Source: CAVSVP01 sp963731125 (lineage in GTDB: Bacteria; Pseudomonadota; Gammaproteobacteria; Competibacterales; Competibacteraceae). Taken from it: a stretch of DNA of 64,000 bases. The position numbers and the translations under genes were made by a program. Location of the stretch: NCBI GenBank assembly GCA_963731125.1, contig CAVSVP010000033.1, positions 62,001 through 126,000 on the forward strand, read 5' to 3'. Positions 45,266 to 54,600 of the stretch are shown piece by piece. The notes under the pieces are model-generated. The model did not search any database. It saw only the letters and a program-made list of their open reading frames with translations, and had not been told where the DNA came from. Numbering within the stretch: the first letter of the stretch is position 1; each line of letters opens with the position of its first letter.

Positions 45266-47098
45266 CTACCCGAGAGCCCGGTTCAGGTTGAACGCGGCAC
45301 TGATCAAGGCCAGATGGGTGAATGCCTGGGGGAAGTTGCCAAGGCCCTCGCCGCTAGGGCCGGTCTCTTCGGCGTAAAGGCCGACGTGGTTGGCGAAGCC
45401 CAGCATCCGTTCGAACATTAGCCGGGCTTCTTCGAGCCGTCGCTTATCGAAGCGTCCGGCTCGGGTGCGGGCCTCCACCAGCCAAAAGGTACAAATGTTG
45501 AAAGTGCCCTCCTCTCCGGACAACCCATCCGTCGTCTCCTCGGTGTTGTAACGGAAAACCAGATTGTTGGAGACCAGACCTCCCCGATGCGGTGGTAGTA
45601 GCGTTGCATCCAGGGTCTGCAGCATGCGCGGATCCGTGGGCGAGACGAAGAACATTAATGGCATCGTCAGGTTAGCCGCGTCCAGCGAATCGCTGCCATA
45701 GTACTGAACAAAGGCCTTGCGGTTCGCATTCCAGCCCTTTTCCATGATATCTTCATAGATCTCGTCGCGCACTTTGAGCCAGCGCTCCCGCTCGGCTGGG
45801 AAGGAACGCTTCTCGGCAAGCCGCAGGCCGCGGTCCACCGCCACCCAGCACATGAGCTTGGAATAAACGAACGCCTGTTGGCCGCTGCGAATCTCCCACA
45901 CACCCTCGTCCTTGCGCCGCCAGTTGTCGCAGACCCAGTTCACGAAATGCCGCAGCGACAGCCAAGTATCATAGGAAATCGGAGCGCCGTGCTTGTTGTA
46001 GAGATAGGCCGCGTCCAGCAGCTCACCGTAAATATCGAGCTGTAGCTGATCATAGGCACCGTTGCCGATACGCACGGGTCTGGAACCCTTGTAACCTTCG
46101 AGATGATCGAGGGTTTCCTCGGTCAGCTGGGTGCGGCCGTCGATACCGTACATGATTTGCAGTGAGCCGTCGGGCTTGGCGTTGAGGCAAATGCTCGACA
46201 GATACTGCATGAACCGTTCAGCCTCCTGGGTAAAGCCGAGCCGCAGAAAAGCATAGATCGTGAAGGCTGAGTCGCGGATCCAAGTGTAGCGGTAATCCCA
46301 GTTGCGCTCGCCACCAATCCCTTCGGGGAGGCTGCAGGTGGGTGCCGCCACGATCGCGCCGGTAGGCTCGAAGGTGAGCAACTTAAGCGCCAGAGCCGAA
46401 CGGTAAACCGTTTCTCGCCAGCGGCCAGTGTAGCGGCATTGGGAGAGCCAATCACGCCAGTATTGTACGGTGTCCCGGAAACAGGTTTCCGCGTCTTCCA
46501 CGGAGAGGCAGTCGCCGCAGCCGATGTTGGACTCGAGCTCTCGTAGTACGAAGACCGTTGTTTCTCCCTCGCCGAGAGTAAATTCCGCCACAGCGCCATT
46601 GCCCTCCAGCTGCAGCGGTGTGCGAGTGGCCAGCCCCAGGTCGAGATCTGGCGAATGAAATCGAGCGCCACCGTCGATAAAATGGGTCTCGTGCTTGTCC
46701 CGGGCATAGTTGAAAGCTGGGCGGCACTCTATGCGGAAGGTCACTGTGCCGCGCTGGACCGTGAGACGCCGAATTAGTTGGTGCCGACGCGGTTTATCCC
46801 CTGGTGGTTGACTCACGGGCATAAAGTCCGTGAGCTCCGCTGCGCCTCCATGGGTTAAAAAACGGGTCACGAGCACATTGGTGTCGGGCCAGTAGAACTG
46901 CTTGCAGGTCACATTCGCTGCTAACGCCGCGATGCTGAAGTGGCCGCCCTTGTCGGCATCGAGGAGGGCCGCGAATACACTCGGCGAGTCGAAATGGGGA
47001 ATACAGAGCCAGTCAATGGAGCCGTTGATGCCCACCAGAGCCGCGGTGTACATATCGCCAATTAGACCGTAATCCTCAATGGGTTGATAACCGGACAT
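45266..47098 (-). CDS. GH15-family glycoside hydrolase (glucoamylase/trehalase-like)
   Basis: 610 residues, the usual length for bacterial single-chain GH15 enzymes. An N-terminal beta-rich domain (PIEDYGLIGDMYTAALVG, SIDWLCIPHFDSPSVFAALLD) leads into the (alpha/alpha)6 barrel: VAAPTCSLPEGIGGERNWDYR, EGYKGSRPVRIGNGAYDQLQ, LDIYGELLDAAY, YSKLMCWVAVDR. No signal peptide, so cytoplasmic. Likely substrates are trehalose, maltosaccharides or other alpha-glucosides. It lies 99 bp downstream of an SDR gene annotated glucose-dehydrogenase-like, so hydrolysis and oxidation of the released glucose may be coupled. A dead copy is at 39654. Confidence 0.9.
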   Translation of the reverse strand: MSGYQPIEDYGLIGDMYTAALVGINGSIDWLCIPHFDSPSVFAALLDADKGGHFSIAALAANVTCKQFYWPDTNVLVTRFLTHGGAAELTDFMPVSQPPGDKPRRHQLIRRLTVQRGTVTFRIECRPAFNYARDKHETHFIDGGARFHSPDLDLGLATRTPLQLEGNGAVAEFTLGEGETTVFVLRELESNIGCGDCLSVEDAETCFRDTVQYWRDWLSQCRYTGRWRETVYRSALALKLLTFEPTGAIVAAPTCSLPEGIGGERNWDYRYTWIRDSAFTIYAFLRLGFTQEAERFMQYLSSICLNAKPDGSLQIMYGIDGRTQLTEETLDHLEGYKGSRPVRIGNGAYDQLQLDIYGELLDAAYLYNKHGAPISYDTWLSLRHFVNWVCDNWRRKDEGVWEIRSGQQAFVYSKLMCWVAVDRGLRLAEKRSFPAERERWLKVRDEIYEDIMEKGWNANRKAFVQYYGSDSLDAANLTMPLMFFVSPTDPRMLQTLDATLLPPHRGGLVSNNLVFRYNTEETTDGLSGEEGTFNICTFWLVEARTRAGRFDKRRLEEARLMFERMLGFANHVGLYAEETGPSGEGLGNFPQAFTHLALISAAFNLNRALG

Positions 47099-47197
47099 AA
47101 GATTTCTCTCCGAGACCGGGAAGCTCTCTAAATCTCAAGGTTACTTCAGGTTTTCGGGCCAGTGTTAGCGGCGCGCTGCGATGACACCGACTACGGT

Positions 47198-48049
47198 TCA
47201 GCCGCCTGTCTCGAAACCTGGGTATAAGGTCATGCCGCCGTCCACAAACAGGGTGACGCCGTGTACGTAATCGGCGTCGTCGGAAGCGAGCCATGCCACG
47301 GCACGGGCGATGTCCTCGGGTTCGCCGATACGCTTGTAAGGAATCAGCTTCATCAGCTCCGCATAGGCTTCGGGAGAGTTCCAGGCCTCGATGTTGATCG
47401 GCGTGCGGATAGCCCCCGGCCCAACGCTGTTAACTCGGATGCGGTAAGGCGCAACTTCCTGGGCGACGCTCTTGGTCATCAGCATCACGCCGCCTTTGGA
47501 GGCTGCGTAGTTGACGTGGCCCGCCCACGGGATCACTTCGTGCACCGAGCTGATGCTGATAATTTTACCTGCTGCGCAGGACACCTCCGGCACCACCCCG
47601 CGGCGCTTAAACTCCCGCACTGCCTCCCGGGCACACAGAAACTGTCCGGTGAGATTGACTGCAATTACCTTGTTCCATTGTGCCAGCGTCATCTCGTCGA
47701 AAGAGGCATCCTGTTGCAGACCGGCGTTATTGACCAGAATATCGATAGTGCCGAAAGCATCGAACATGTGCTGGAACATAGCCTGGACCTGATCCTCCTG
47801 GGAGACGTCCGCCTTGATGGCGATGGCATTGCCGCCGTTGGCCTTTATCTCGTCGACTACCGCCTTTGCGGCGTCCTCGCTAGACGCATAATTGACGACG
47901 ACATCGGCGCCTTCCTGGGCAAGGTAGATGGCGACGGCCTTACCAATACCGGAGCTTGCGCCGGTCACCAAAGCTTTCTGTTTAGTCAGCAGCTTGCGGA
48001 CCGGACACGAAGGCATGACGACATCGGGTAAAGACTCATTTTGGCTCAT
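47198..48049 (-). CDS. SDR-family dehydrogenase, glucose 1-dehydrogenase-like
   Basis: 283 residues of a classical short-chain dehydrogenase: cofactor motif TGASSGIGKA (about 31-40), NNAG, catalytic Ser in ISISSVHE, YAASK with Tyr and Lys, and C-terminal VTLFVDGGMTLYPGF. The IPWAGHVNYAASKGG and VNSVGPGAIRTPIN stretches are close to Bacillus-type glucose 1-dehydrogenases. It precedes the GH15 gene on the same strand. Confidence 0.88.
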   Translation of the reverse strand: MSQNESLPDVVMPSCPVRKLLTKQKALVTGASSGIGKAVAIYLAQEGADVVVNYASSEDAAKAVVDEIKANGGNAIAIKADVSQEDQVQAMFQHMFDAFGTIDILVNNAGLQQDASFDEMTLAQWNKVIAVNLTGQFLCAREAVREFKRRGVVPEVSCAAGKIISISSVHEVIPWAGHVNYAASKGGVMLMTKSVAQEVAPYRIRVNSVGPGAIRTPINIEAWNSPEAYAELMKLIPYKRIGEPEDIARAVAWLASDDADYVHGVTLFVDGGMTLYPGFETGG

Positions 48050-48284
48050 TGTTAAGACCTCCTCGCTGGATCAACAGAGTTTTTGCCGGGGGTTAGGGGC
48101 GATGTCTTCGTAGTTTTTTGAACACTGCTGAGACGCAGCCGTACCTGTACGTTTTCGCACCGTGAGGGCTGTAGTCCTCACGGACAATTCCCGCTAGCGC
48201 TCGCTCAAATTGGCTATGGTTGACAACCATAGCTATCTTTGAATTAACCATTTCTAAGCAGCGATGGCGGCAAAATCGCAAGTC

Positions 48285-48824
48285 TCAGAGCATCCTTTTA
48301 AGCGTGCCATCCCGATCCACAAACTGGTGCTTCAGTGCCGCAAAGGCATGCACAAGCACCAAACCGGCAGTACCGTAAGCCAGGTAATAGTGCAGGTTGA
48401 TTGCCAGATCCCGTGCCGCCTCATTGACCGGAAATAGGGCGGGTACGGTAATCCAGCCGAAGATGGAAATAGCGTCTCCTTCGGAGGTAGAGATCAAATA
48501 CCCGGTCACCGGAATAGCCACCATGGCGGCAAAAAGCAAGGCGTGTACAATCCTCGCTGCCAGCCGCTCCCAGGGTTCCAGAGTAGATGCGTATTCCGGC
48601 GGCCGGGAATAGAAATTCCAGACGATATTCAGCAACGCCAGCAGCAATACCATTATTCCCAGGGCCTTATGGGTTGCCAACGAGTCATAATACCAGGGAT
48701 CGTAATAGGTAAGATCCACCATGTACCAGCCGAGCCAGATCAATCCGATGATAAGCACGGCGATGATCCAATGCAGGAGCTTTGCAAGTAGACCAAACTG
48801 GTCTGCAGAATTCTTGAACATCAT
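48285..48824 (-). CDS. Cytochrome b561-family protein
   Basis: 179 residues from the first ATG of a pair at 48824/48821; the frame is open to 48887, but the family usually begins MMFKNS as here. Four helices with heme-ligand histidines: AKLLHWIIAVLI, THKALGIMVLL, VHALLFAAMVAIPVTGYL and INLHYYLAYGTAGLVLVHAFAALKH. It passes electrons across the inner membrane, commonly from quinol. It follows the yceI-like gene on the same strand, a common pairing. Confidence 0.88.
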   Translation of the reverse strand: MMFKNSADQFGLLAKLLHWIIAVLIIGLIWLGWYMVDLTYYDPWYYDSLATHKALGIMVLLLALLNIVWNFYSRPPEYASTLEPWERLAARIVHALLFAAMVAIPVTGYLISTSEGDAISIFGWITVPALFPVNEAARDLAINLHYYLAYGTAGLVLVHAFAALKHQFVDRDGTLKRML

Positions 48825-48902
48825 TTTTCTGTCGCTGCGATCGCCAACGGGAGAGCGGGAGGCCTGTGGTGCCAGGCTTCTCGCCATACCAATGAACTGT
48901 AA

Positions 48903-49487
48903 CTACTGACGAATCCCTTCGATGCCGAGCTCCAGTTCCATGGTCTCTCCGGGAGGTCCCAGATCGTAATCTATCCCGAAATCCTTGCGAGCCAACTGCG
49001 TCGTGCCTAGAAATCCTGCCCGATAACCGCCCCATGGGTCCGGGCCCTCGCCAATGTTTTGGATCTCAATGGTGATGGGTTTGGTGACGCCGTGCAGGGT
49101 CAATTCACCTTCGAGGGTGCCCCCGCTGGCGTCACCCGTGTACTGGGTGCTCTTAAAGGATGCCTTTGGGTAAGTCTCCACGTCGAGGAAGTCTTCGCCG
49201 CGCAGGTGTTTGTCCCGTTCCGCATGGTTGGTGTCTACGCTGGTTGTATCGATTTCCACGGCAATGTTACTAACCAGCGGATTGTCCGGGTCATACTCAA
49301 ACGTACCGGAAACATTGTTAAAACGCCCGTAGAGCCAACTGAAACCTAAGTGCTGGATCCGGAATTCCACGAACGAATGTGCGGGGTCTATTTCATAAGT
49401 GGCCGCAGCTACCCAAGTGCTTAAGGTGCTTAAGACAACGGCCATTACAGCAGGAAGCAACCCTTGTTTCAAAATGCTTGTGCCCAC
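48903..49487 (-). CDS. YceI-family periplasmic lipid-binding protein
   Basis: 194 residues with a signal peptide ending near residue 29 (STWVAAATYEID). YceI lipocalin-like features: YEIDPAHSFVEFRIQHLGFS, GTFEYDPDNP, HLRGEDFLDVETYPKASF, LEGELTLHGVTKPI and ARKDFGI. YceI proteins bind isoprenoid quinone-like or fatty amide ligands in the periplasm. Co-transcription with cytochrome b561 suggests a quinone-related role. Confidence 0.9.
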   Translation of the reverse strand: MGTSILKQGLLPAVMAVVLSTLSTWVAAATYEIDPAHSFVEFRIQHLGFSWLYGRFNNVSGTFEYDPDNPLVSNIAVEIDTTSVDTNHAERDKHLRGEDFLDVETYPKASFKSTQYTGDASGGTLEGELTLHGVTKPITIEIQNIGEGPDPWGGYRAGFLGTTQLARKDFGIDYDLGPPGETMELELGIEGIRQ

Positions 49488-49695
49488 TAGGGAACTCCTT
49501 CTTATCGGTTTTTTACGGTATGTTTATTGGTTTCAGGTAAGCCGCTCACTCGCCAAACTCCGCGAGTACCATGACTTCCATTAACCCGGTATCGGGTTCA
49601 AGGTGAAAGACAACCGAATCTGACAAGGGTTTCCCTCGGAGTATTTTCCTGTAAAGGTCATAATGACATTTTGGGATTGGCTGCTGCATGGTTGC

Positions 49696-50511
49696 TTAAG
49701 CCATTAACCGACGCCTAAGCAAGGTGATGGCCAGCGACAAAGCGAGCAGCGTGTAACCGCTGAGCACCAGCAGGTGTAGCAGAACTTGGTTAAGCGCTGA
49801 GCCAGTGATTAATGGACGAACGAGAGCTACGGCATGGGTTAACGGAAAAAATTGCGCGCTCTGCTGAATGATTAACGGCATTTCTTCCAGCGGAAAGAAG
49901 ACGCCGCTCAGCAACAGAATCGGGGTTATAATCAAGGTATAGTAATACAGAAAAAAATCGTAGTTCGTAGCGAACGCCGTTACTACTAGGGCCATGGCCG
50001 CAAAGCAAAAACCGGTAAGCAGCACCACGGGCAGGGCGAACACTGCATGCCAGCTGGCGACGGCTCCCAGCAGGGCTGCCACCACCAGAATGGCCGCTCC
50101 GCTAAACAGGCTCTTCGTTCCGGCCCAAATAGTTTCTCCAATGACAATATCGCTGATCGCTAATGGGGTAGCCAGCATGGCGTCCCAGGTCTTTTGCACC
50201 TCCATGCGAGTGTAAGTGGAATACATGCCTTCGAATGAAGCGGTGATCATAGTGCTTGAACAAACGATGCCGGAGGCCAAAAATTGTATATAAGGCATCT
50301 CTTGTACATGACCTATAAAACCGCCTAGACCATAACCTAGCGCCAATAGATACAGCAGGGGTTCACCAAAGTTGCCGAGGATTGCCGAGCCGGCTAGCTT
50401 GACCCAAACACGGAAATTGCGCTGCCAGACCGGTAGCCAGCGCAGGGCCGCGTGAGTGGTTAACGCTCTAGCGTTGGAAGAACCTTGGTAATGACCCGAT
50501 CGATTACCCAT
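49696..50511 (-). CDS. ABC-2 type permease (NodJ-like)
   Basis: 271 residues, six hydrophobic segments, with the NodJ-type ending of an ABC-2 permease (LLSGVFFPLEEMPLIIQQSAQFFPLTHAVALVRPL in pieces: FFPLEEMP, FPLTHAVALVRP). Its start overlaps the ATPase stop by 8 bp, so the two form one transporter. In rhizobia NodIJ exports lipo-oligosaccharides; here the substrate is more likely an envelope lipid or glycan. Confidence 0.88.
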   Translation of the reverse strand: MGNRSGHYQGSSNARALTTHAALRWLPVWQRNFRVWVKLAGSAILGNFGEPLLYLLALGYGLGGFIGHVQEMPYIQFLASGIVCSSTMITASFEGMYSTYTRMEVQKTWDAMLATPLAISDIVIGETIWAGTKSLFSGAAILVVAALLGAVASWHAVFALPVVLLTGFCFAAMALVVTAFATNYDFFLYYYTLIITPILLLSGVFFPLEEMPLIIQQSAQFFPLTHAVALVRPLITGSALNQVLLHLLVLSGYTLLALSLAITLLRRRLMA

Positions 50512-51418
50512 CGCGGAGTTCGCGTCCGGTGAGTTTTACAAAAACATCTTCCAAATTAGCCGGCCGATGCAGGTAGGATAAATCGGAGCGTTGGTTGATT
50601 GCAGCCAAAAGCGGGCGTTCGTCAACCGTATAGTAGAACATGGTCTCGCCGACGCGCTCGCTACGTTCTGTTAGTGCGGCTGCTACCTGCTGATGCCACG
50701 GCTCGAGTTCGGAACCAAAGACTTCTATCACGTGAGGTTCAATGTATTTTTGAATTAAGACATCCGGCCGATCGCTATCCAAAATGCGCCCGTGATCCAG
50801 GACAGTGACGCGCTCGCACAGGCGCTGCGCTTCTTCCATATAGTGCGTGGTCAGTACCAAGGTCATGCCTTGCGAGCGCAGGGCCCGAAGTCGCTGCCAG
50901 ATAAGCTGCCTTGCCTGAGGGTCCAGGCCCGTGGTAGGTTCATCTAGAACTAACAGTTCCGGCTTATTAACCAGTGCGCGAATCAGGGATAGCCGGCGTT
51001 GCATACCGCCCGAAAGGGTATTGATATAGGCGTTTTGCTTGCTTTCTAACGCTGCAAAGACAAGTAAGGCGTGAATGTGATCCGTTAGTGCCGCTCCCCT
51101 AAGTCCGAAGTAACTCGCATAGGTATACAAGTTCTCGGCTACGGTAAAATCCGGGTCGAGATTGTCCTTTTGCGGGACGACACCGATGCGGCGACGCATC
51201 AGCGTGGCCTCTGCTGGAATCGGATGGCCGAGCACCCATAGGTGGCCGGCAGACGGAGGTAAACTGCCGATTATCATGCGCAGCAGAGTGGTCTTACCGG
51301 CGCCATTCGGCCCGAGGAGACCCCAACACTCACCGGCCTGCACGGCAAAATCAACGCCGGCCACGGCAGTATAGCTGCCGTATTGTTTTCTAAGTTTATT
51401 AGCTCTAATAACATCCAT
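50504..51418 (-). CDS. ABC transporter ATPase (NodI-like)
   Basis: 304 residues: Walker A GPNGAGKTT (about 36-44), Q-loop VPQKDNLDPD, signature LSGGMQRRLSL, Walker B LLVLDEPTTGLDP, and H-loop LTTHYMEEA. The C-terminal extension (about 225-304) is typical of NodI/DRA-type ATPases. It pairs with the overlapping permease gene. Confidence 0.9.
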   Translation of the reverse strand: MDVIRANKLRKQYGSYTAVAGVDFAVQAGECWGLLGPNGAGKTTLLRMIIGSLPPSAGHLWVLGHPIPAEATLMRRRIGVVPQKDNLDPDFTVAENLYTYASYFGLRGAALTDHIHALLVFAALESKQNAYINTLSGGMQRRLSLIRALVNKPELLVLDEPTTGLDPQARQLIWQRLRALRSQGMTLVLTTHYMEEAQRLCERVTVLDHGRILDSDRPDVLIQKYIEPHVIEVFGSELEPWHQQVAAALTERSERVGETMFYYTVDERPLLAAINQRSDLSYLHRPANLEDVFVKLTGRELRDG

Positions 51419-51889
51419 AGAATATTGTCATCGTGAAAATAACCGCTAATACAAGACTTACCATGAAAACTCTCACCGGCGGGACCGTGCTAATGGCAAA
51501 GCCATTGCCTATTTGGGGTATGAAAACGATAGTGCCGGCCTTAAGTCTCATCCGGTTCGGGTTGAGAGAGTCAGCCAATGCGGAGATGTTTTCAGTGCAA
51601 TTTCTCTTACGGTATTTTCCAGAAGTGATAAATTTATAGGTAAAGGTTATTGCAACCTACATAAAATATCACAGTTGATTGTCCATAAGTGGGGGTGGCT
51701 TTAGGAGATTTTTAAGCCCTGCAAGCGAACTAGGTCGGATAATGAATATAATTATACAAGCGTTTTTTTTATGTTTTTTCAATGCGAATGGAGTAGCCAT
51801 GAACAACCGGATCAACTGGTTCTCGGGTGGTATACTGTTGTGACTGGCACACCACTCAGCAAGCAACCTGCGTTAGAATAGGGTTATCT
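51419..51889. other. Intergenic region, AT-rich toward the right
   Basis: 471 bp. A 68-codon + strand frame beginning with GTG at 51433 shows no family features and I do not call it a gene. The stretch 51720-51790 is strongly AT-rich and probably holds the promoter of the DUF1249 gene. Confidence 0.45.
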
Positions 51890-52363
51890 ATGATTTTGAC
51901 CCGTTATGATCATGCCCGCGCCGATTTGCAGGCGTTGCCGGGAACTTTTGCCGGCTTGATGGATTTATATGAGCAGAACTATATCGGTATCCGTAGGCTT
52001 GTTCCGGTCATGCCGCCGGTTGGGGTGCATTTGGTTTCTCAGGTTCCAGGCGGGCTCAGTTTGCATCTAGAGGTGCTGGAACGGTTTCGTTACACCACGG
52101 AATTGGCTTTAACCTACCATTTTGTTAAGCAGCATAAAGGCTTTATTGCCGAGCCCAATTTGCTCATGCGTGTTTACCACGATGCGCGTTTGGCCGAAGT
52201 GATGGCAGCTCATTTGCGCCGCCGGCCTGTATTCCAGGCTGATTTAGAGAACACCAAAAACACGCAATTGCGCTCCCGTTGGCATGTAAACCGTTTCCTC
52301 TATAAATGGTTAAATTACTGTTTACATCAGGGCTATTGCTTCAGATTATCGTCCCAGCCCTGA
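51890..52363 (+). CDS. DUF1249 (YqiB-like) protein
   Basis: 157 residues from ATG at 51890; an upstream in-frame extension to 51827 is unlike the family. The protein matches the gammaproteobacterial DUF1249 family in the N-terminal LMDLYEQNYIGIRRLVP, in LEVLERFRYTTELALTYHF, and in VYHDARLAEVM. Function unknown; in E. coli the relative yqiB lies beside nudF and cpdA, which are not seen here. Confidence 0.85.
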   Translation: MILTRYDHARADLQALPGTFAGLMDLYEQNYIGIRRLVPVMPPVGVHLVSQVPGGLSLHLEVLERFRYTTELALTYHFVKQHKGFIAEPNLLMRVYHDARLAEVMAAHLRRRPVFQADLENTKNTQLRSRWHVNRFLYKWLNYCLHQGYCFRLSSQP

Positions 52364-52504
52364 ACCATTCACCCCTTTTGAATTTTTCCTGGCCCTCAGA
52401 GAGTAACTGATTATGCCTCAGTTGCTTGGCTAATGAGTAGTAAAATGAGAGTTATTTTTTTCTGTCTCTAACACGAAAAACCGGTAAGGAACAAAGCCAT
52501 AAAT

Positions 52505-52529
52505 TTAGTTGACTAAACTGCTTGGTTAT
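52505..52529. promoter_or_regulatory. Candidate type 1 IscR-binding site upstream of iscR
   Basis: TTAGTTGACTAAA matches the left half of the type 1 IscR consensus (ATASYYGACTRWWW) very well; the right half (TTGGTTAT) matches only partly. It lies about 65-90 bp before the iscR start, where autorepression sites normally occur. Confidence 0.45.
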
Positions 52530-52593
52530 TATATTTTCCTCACTTAATTCAGATGAATTATTCACCTCCATGCGCAACAAAAAGGGTGAGGTT

Positions 52594-53070
52594 ATGAAAC
52601 TTTCTACCAAAGGTCGTTATGCCGTCACCGCCATGATGGATATCGCTATTCATGATCAATTAGGTCCTGTGACATTGGCCGAGATTTCTCAATGTCAGGG
52701 TATTTCCCTGTCCTACCTGGAACAGCTGTTTGCCAAGCTGCGCAAGAAGGGTTTGGTGGAAGGCGTGAGAGGTCCGGGGGGTGGCTATCGCCTGGCTCGG
52801 CCGGCTGCCGACGTGACTGTCGCTGATATCATCAATGCCGTGGACGAGAAGGTGGATACCACACGCTGTTCCGGTCGCGAGGACTGTCAGGAGGGCCAAC
52901 GCTGCCTCACGCATGAGTTATGGAGTGATTTGAGTGCTCAGATCGCTGCGTTTCTCTCCACCATTACCCTAGCGCAGTTCGTCGAACGGCCCCGGGTTCA
53001 AGAGGTGGTAGAACGACAAGATATGATGCATGGACGTCGGCGTTATGAGCGCAAATCGTTCGCTGCCTAA
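52594..53070 (+). CDS. iscR: Rrf2-family Fe-S regulator IscR
   Basis: 158 residues from ATG at 52594 (GTGAGG upstream). The N-terminal winged helix reads MKLSTKGRYAVTAMMDIAIH, and SLSYLEQLFAKLRKKGLVEG with GPGGGYRLAR forms the wing. C92, C98 and C104 sit exactly where IscR binds its [2Fe-2S] cluster. It represses isc genes when iron-sulfur loaded. Unusually, no iscS/iscU follow; the next gene is a PNPOx-like protein. Confidence 0.92.
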   Translation: MKLSTKGRYAVTAMMDIAIHDQLGPVTLAEISQCQGISLSYLEQLFAKLRKKGLVEGVRGPGGGYRLARPAADVTVADIINAVDEKVDTTRCSGREDCQEGQRCLTHELWSDLSAQIAAFLSTITLAQFVERPRVQEVVERQDMMHGRRRYERKSFAA

Positions 53071-53118
53071 CGCCGCTCAGCACCTGGCACGTTTGGCGGT
53101 CGGTAGTGACTGGCCGGT

Positions 53119-53595
53119 ATGAATGTCACGGAACTGCGGCTTATCGCTACGGTAATTCGTGACCATCGATGGGCGGCGCTGGCCACGCAGGGTAGCGAAG
53201 GTGCCGAGGCTTCCTGGGTAGCCTATGTCGCAGAAGCGGATTTTTCCGGGTTTCTGTTGCACCTGAGCCGATTAGCCGCCCATACGCGTAACCTATTAGA
53301 GAATCCCCGCGCTTGTCTCGCCGTCAGCGAGCGAGATCAGGAGGACAGGGACCCGCAAGAACTGGCGCGGGTAATGATCCAGGGTAGCGTTGCTATCATT
53401 CCCCCGGAGACGACTGATTACCGGATATCGGCCAACCGTTATCAACAACGCTTGCCTCAGGCAAAGCGATTGTTTACGTTCAGCGATTTTCTGCTATTGC
53501 GCCTTATTCCCACGAGAGTTCGTTTTGTGGGCGGGTTTGCTCGGGCTTATACGCTGGATGCCGGACAGTTACAAGAGGCTGCGACATTCCCTTAA
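53119..53595 (+). CDS. PNPOx/HugZ-like flavin or heme-binding protein
   Basis: 158 residues of the split-barrel flavin-binding fold (HRWAALATQG, SWVAYVAEADFSGFLLHLSRLAAHT, LLENPRACLAVSE, VRFVGGFARAYTL). The ending FVGGFARAY resembles HugZ/HutZ-type heme-utilisation proteins, which lack or have a C-terminal heme His region; here that region is missing. It follows iscR by 48 bp and is probably co-transcribed. Confidence 0.8.
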   Translation: MNVTELRLIATVIRDHRWAALATQGSEGAEASWVAYVAEADFSGFLLHLSRLAAHTRNLLENPRACLAVSERDQEDRDPQELARVMIQGSVAIIPPETTDYRISANRYQQRLPQAKRLFTFSDFLLLRLIPTRVRFVGGFARAYTLDAGQLQEAATFP

Positions 53596-53688
53596 CCGTC
53601 GGGAAGGTGTAGTGGGCCTGGATCGGCTCGGCGGTGACAATCCTGGTTTGATGAAATCGCTCTCCAGGTAAAAAACAATAGATATTTA

Positions 53689-54321
53689 TTATGGATTTTT
53701 ATCACGGCTGGCGGCTAGCAGGTTGGGCCGGCGCTTGGCTAGCTGCTCTACACCAGAGGCTGTTTCCAGCGCTTCGTTTTGTAGCTTTCTTTTAATCAGT
53801 AAAGTCCCAATAATAGGCGGAAACCAGAAATCGGGTACGAGTTTGGCGTCCATCAGTAGGCGCGTATGCCGATTCTCGGCGCGGAAGCGATAACGCACCC
53901 AGCCTTCCTGAAAATCACTCAAGTTTGGATCCATGCGGGTCATAATATCCCCTGACGGCAGGATGCGAGCTTCCTGTACCCACTGGTAATCTCGGCAGAT
54001 AAATAATATGCAGACTTCGGACGCAACCCGCATCCGTATGGGTTCATCGTCAACCTGTTCGAGTATCTGCACTGCTTTAATGCCGGAATTGATCTTTGGC
54101 AAATTTTCAAAATGCGTCAATACGGCTCGCACTTGGCTAATGGGAGCTCGGATTACCATGTTCGCATGCAGCGTAAAATGGCCATGATGGTAATCTACGC
54201 TTGCCTTGGTGACCTCTCCTCCCTGTACTATATTTGTATAAAAAATACATGTTACTGTCAGCATCAGGAATTTCCAGTAATACCGTTGGGTAAATAAGTT
54301 AACTATTTGTTCGGTAGTCAT
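53689..54321 (-). CDS. SRPBCC-family protein (polyketide cyclase/START-like)
   Basis: 210 residues; one N-terminal hydrophobic segment (about 17-33) acting as signal or anchor, then a START-like domain: VIRAPISQVRAVLTHFENLPKIN, RVASEVCILFICRDYQW and WVRYRFRAENRHTRLLMDAKLVPDFW. The fold binds hydrophobic ligands. The export signal makes a role in lipid handling in the periplasm plausible. The gene faces the iscR unit. Confidence 0.8.
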   Translation of the reverse strand: MTTEQIVNLFTQRYYWKFLMLTVTCIFYTNIVQGGEVTKASVDYHHGHFTLHANMVIRAPISQVRAVLTHFENLPKINSGIKAVQILEQVDDEPIRMRVASEVCILFICRDYQWVQEARILPSGDIMTRMDPNLSDFQEGWVRYRFRAENRHTRLLMDAKLVPDFWFPPIIGTLLIKRKLQNEALETASGVEQLAKRRPNLLAASRDKNP

Positions 54322-54600
54322 GTTTCCGCCTAAAGAGTGTTTTTTTTCCTAACTTTTTAGTTTTTAAGCCATAAAAAGGGAAAATGGTAATAATTAGCAA
54401 CGCTGCTAAGCTTAAAAAACTTTGATATACTTGGTCGTATATTAGTTGCATTGTTATGCAAATATTCTACGTGAGAGCCTTTTTGACGGCATCGCCGGAG
54501 AAACTATGACGCATGACTCCGCCATTATTCGGATGTTCCTCCGAATCTTTTGCGGCAATCCAGCGGGTTTTTGCTAACTGGTGGGAGGTTGAACAGCATA

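Noticed and set aside
47261..48031. 256-codon + strand frame
   Set aside because: It lies exactly opposite the SDR dehydrogenase gene, whose motifs are complete; the antisense product has no family features.
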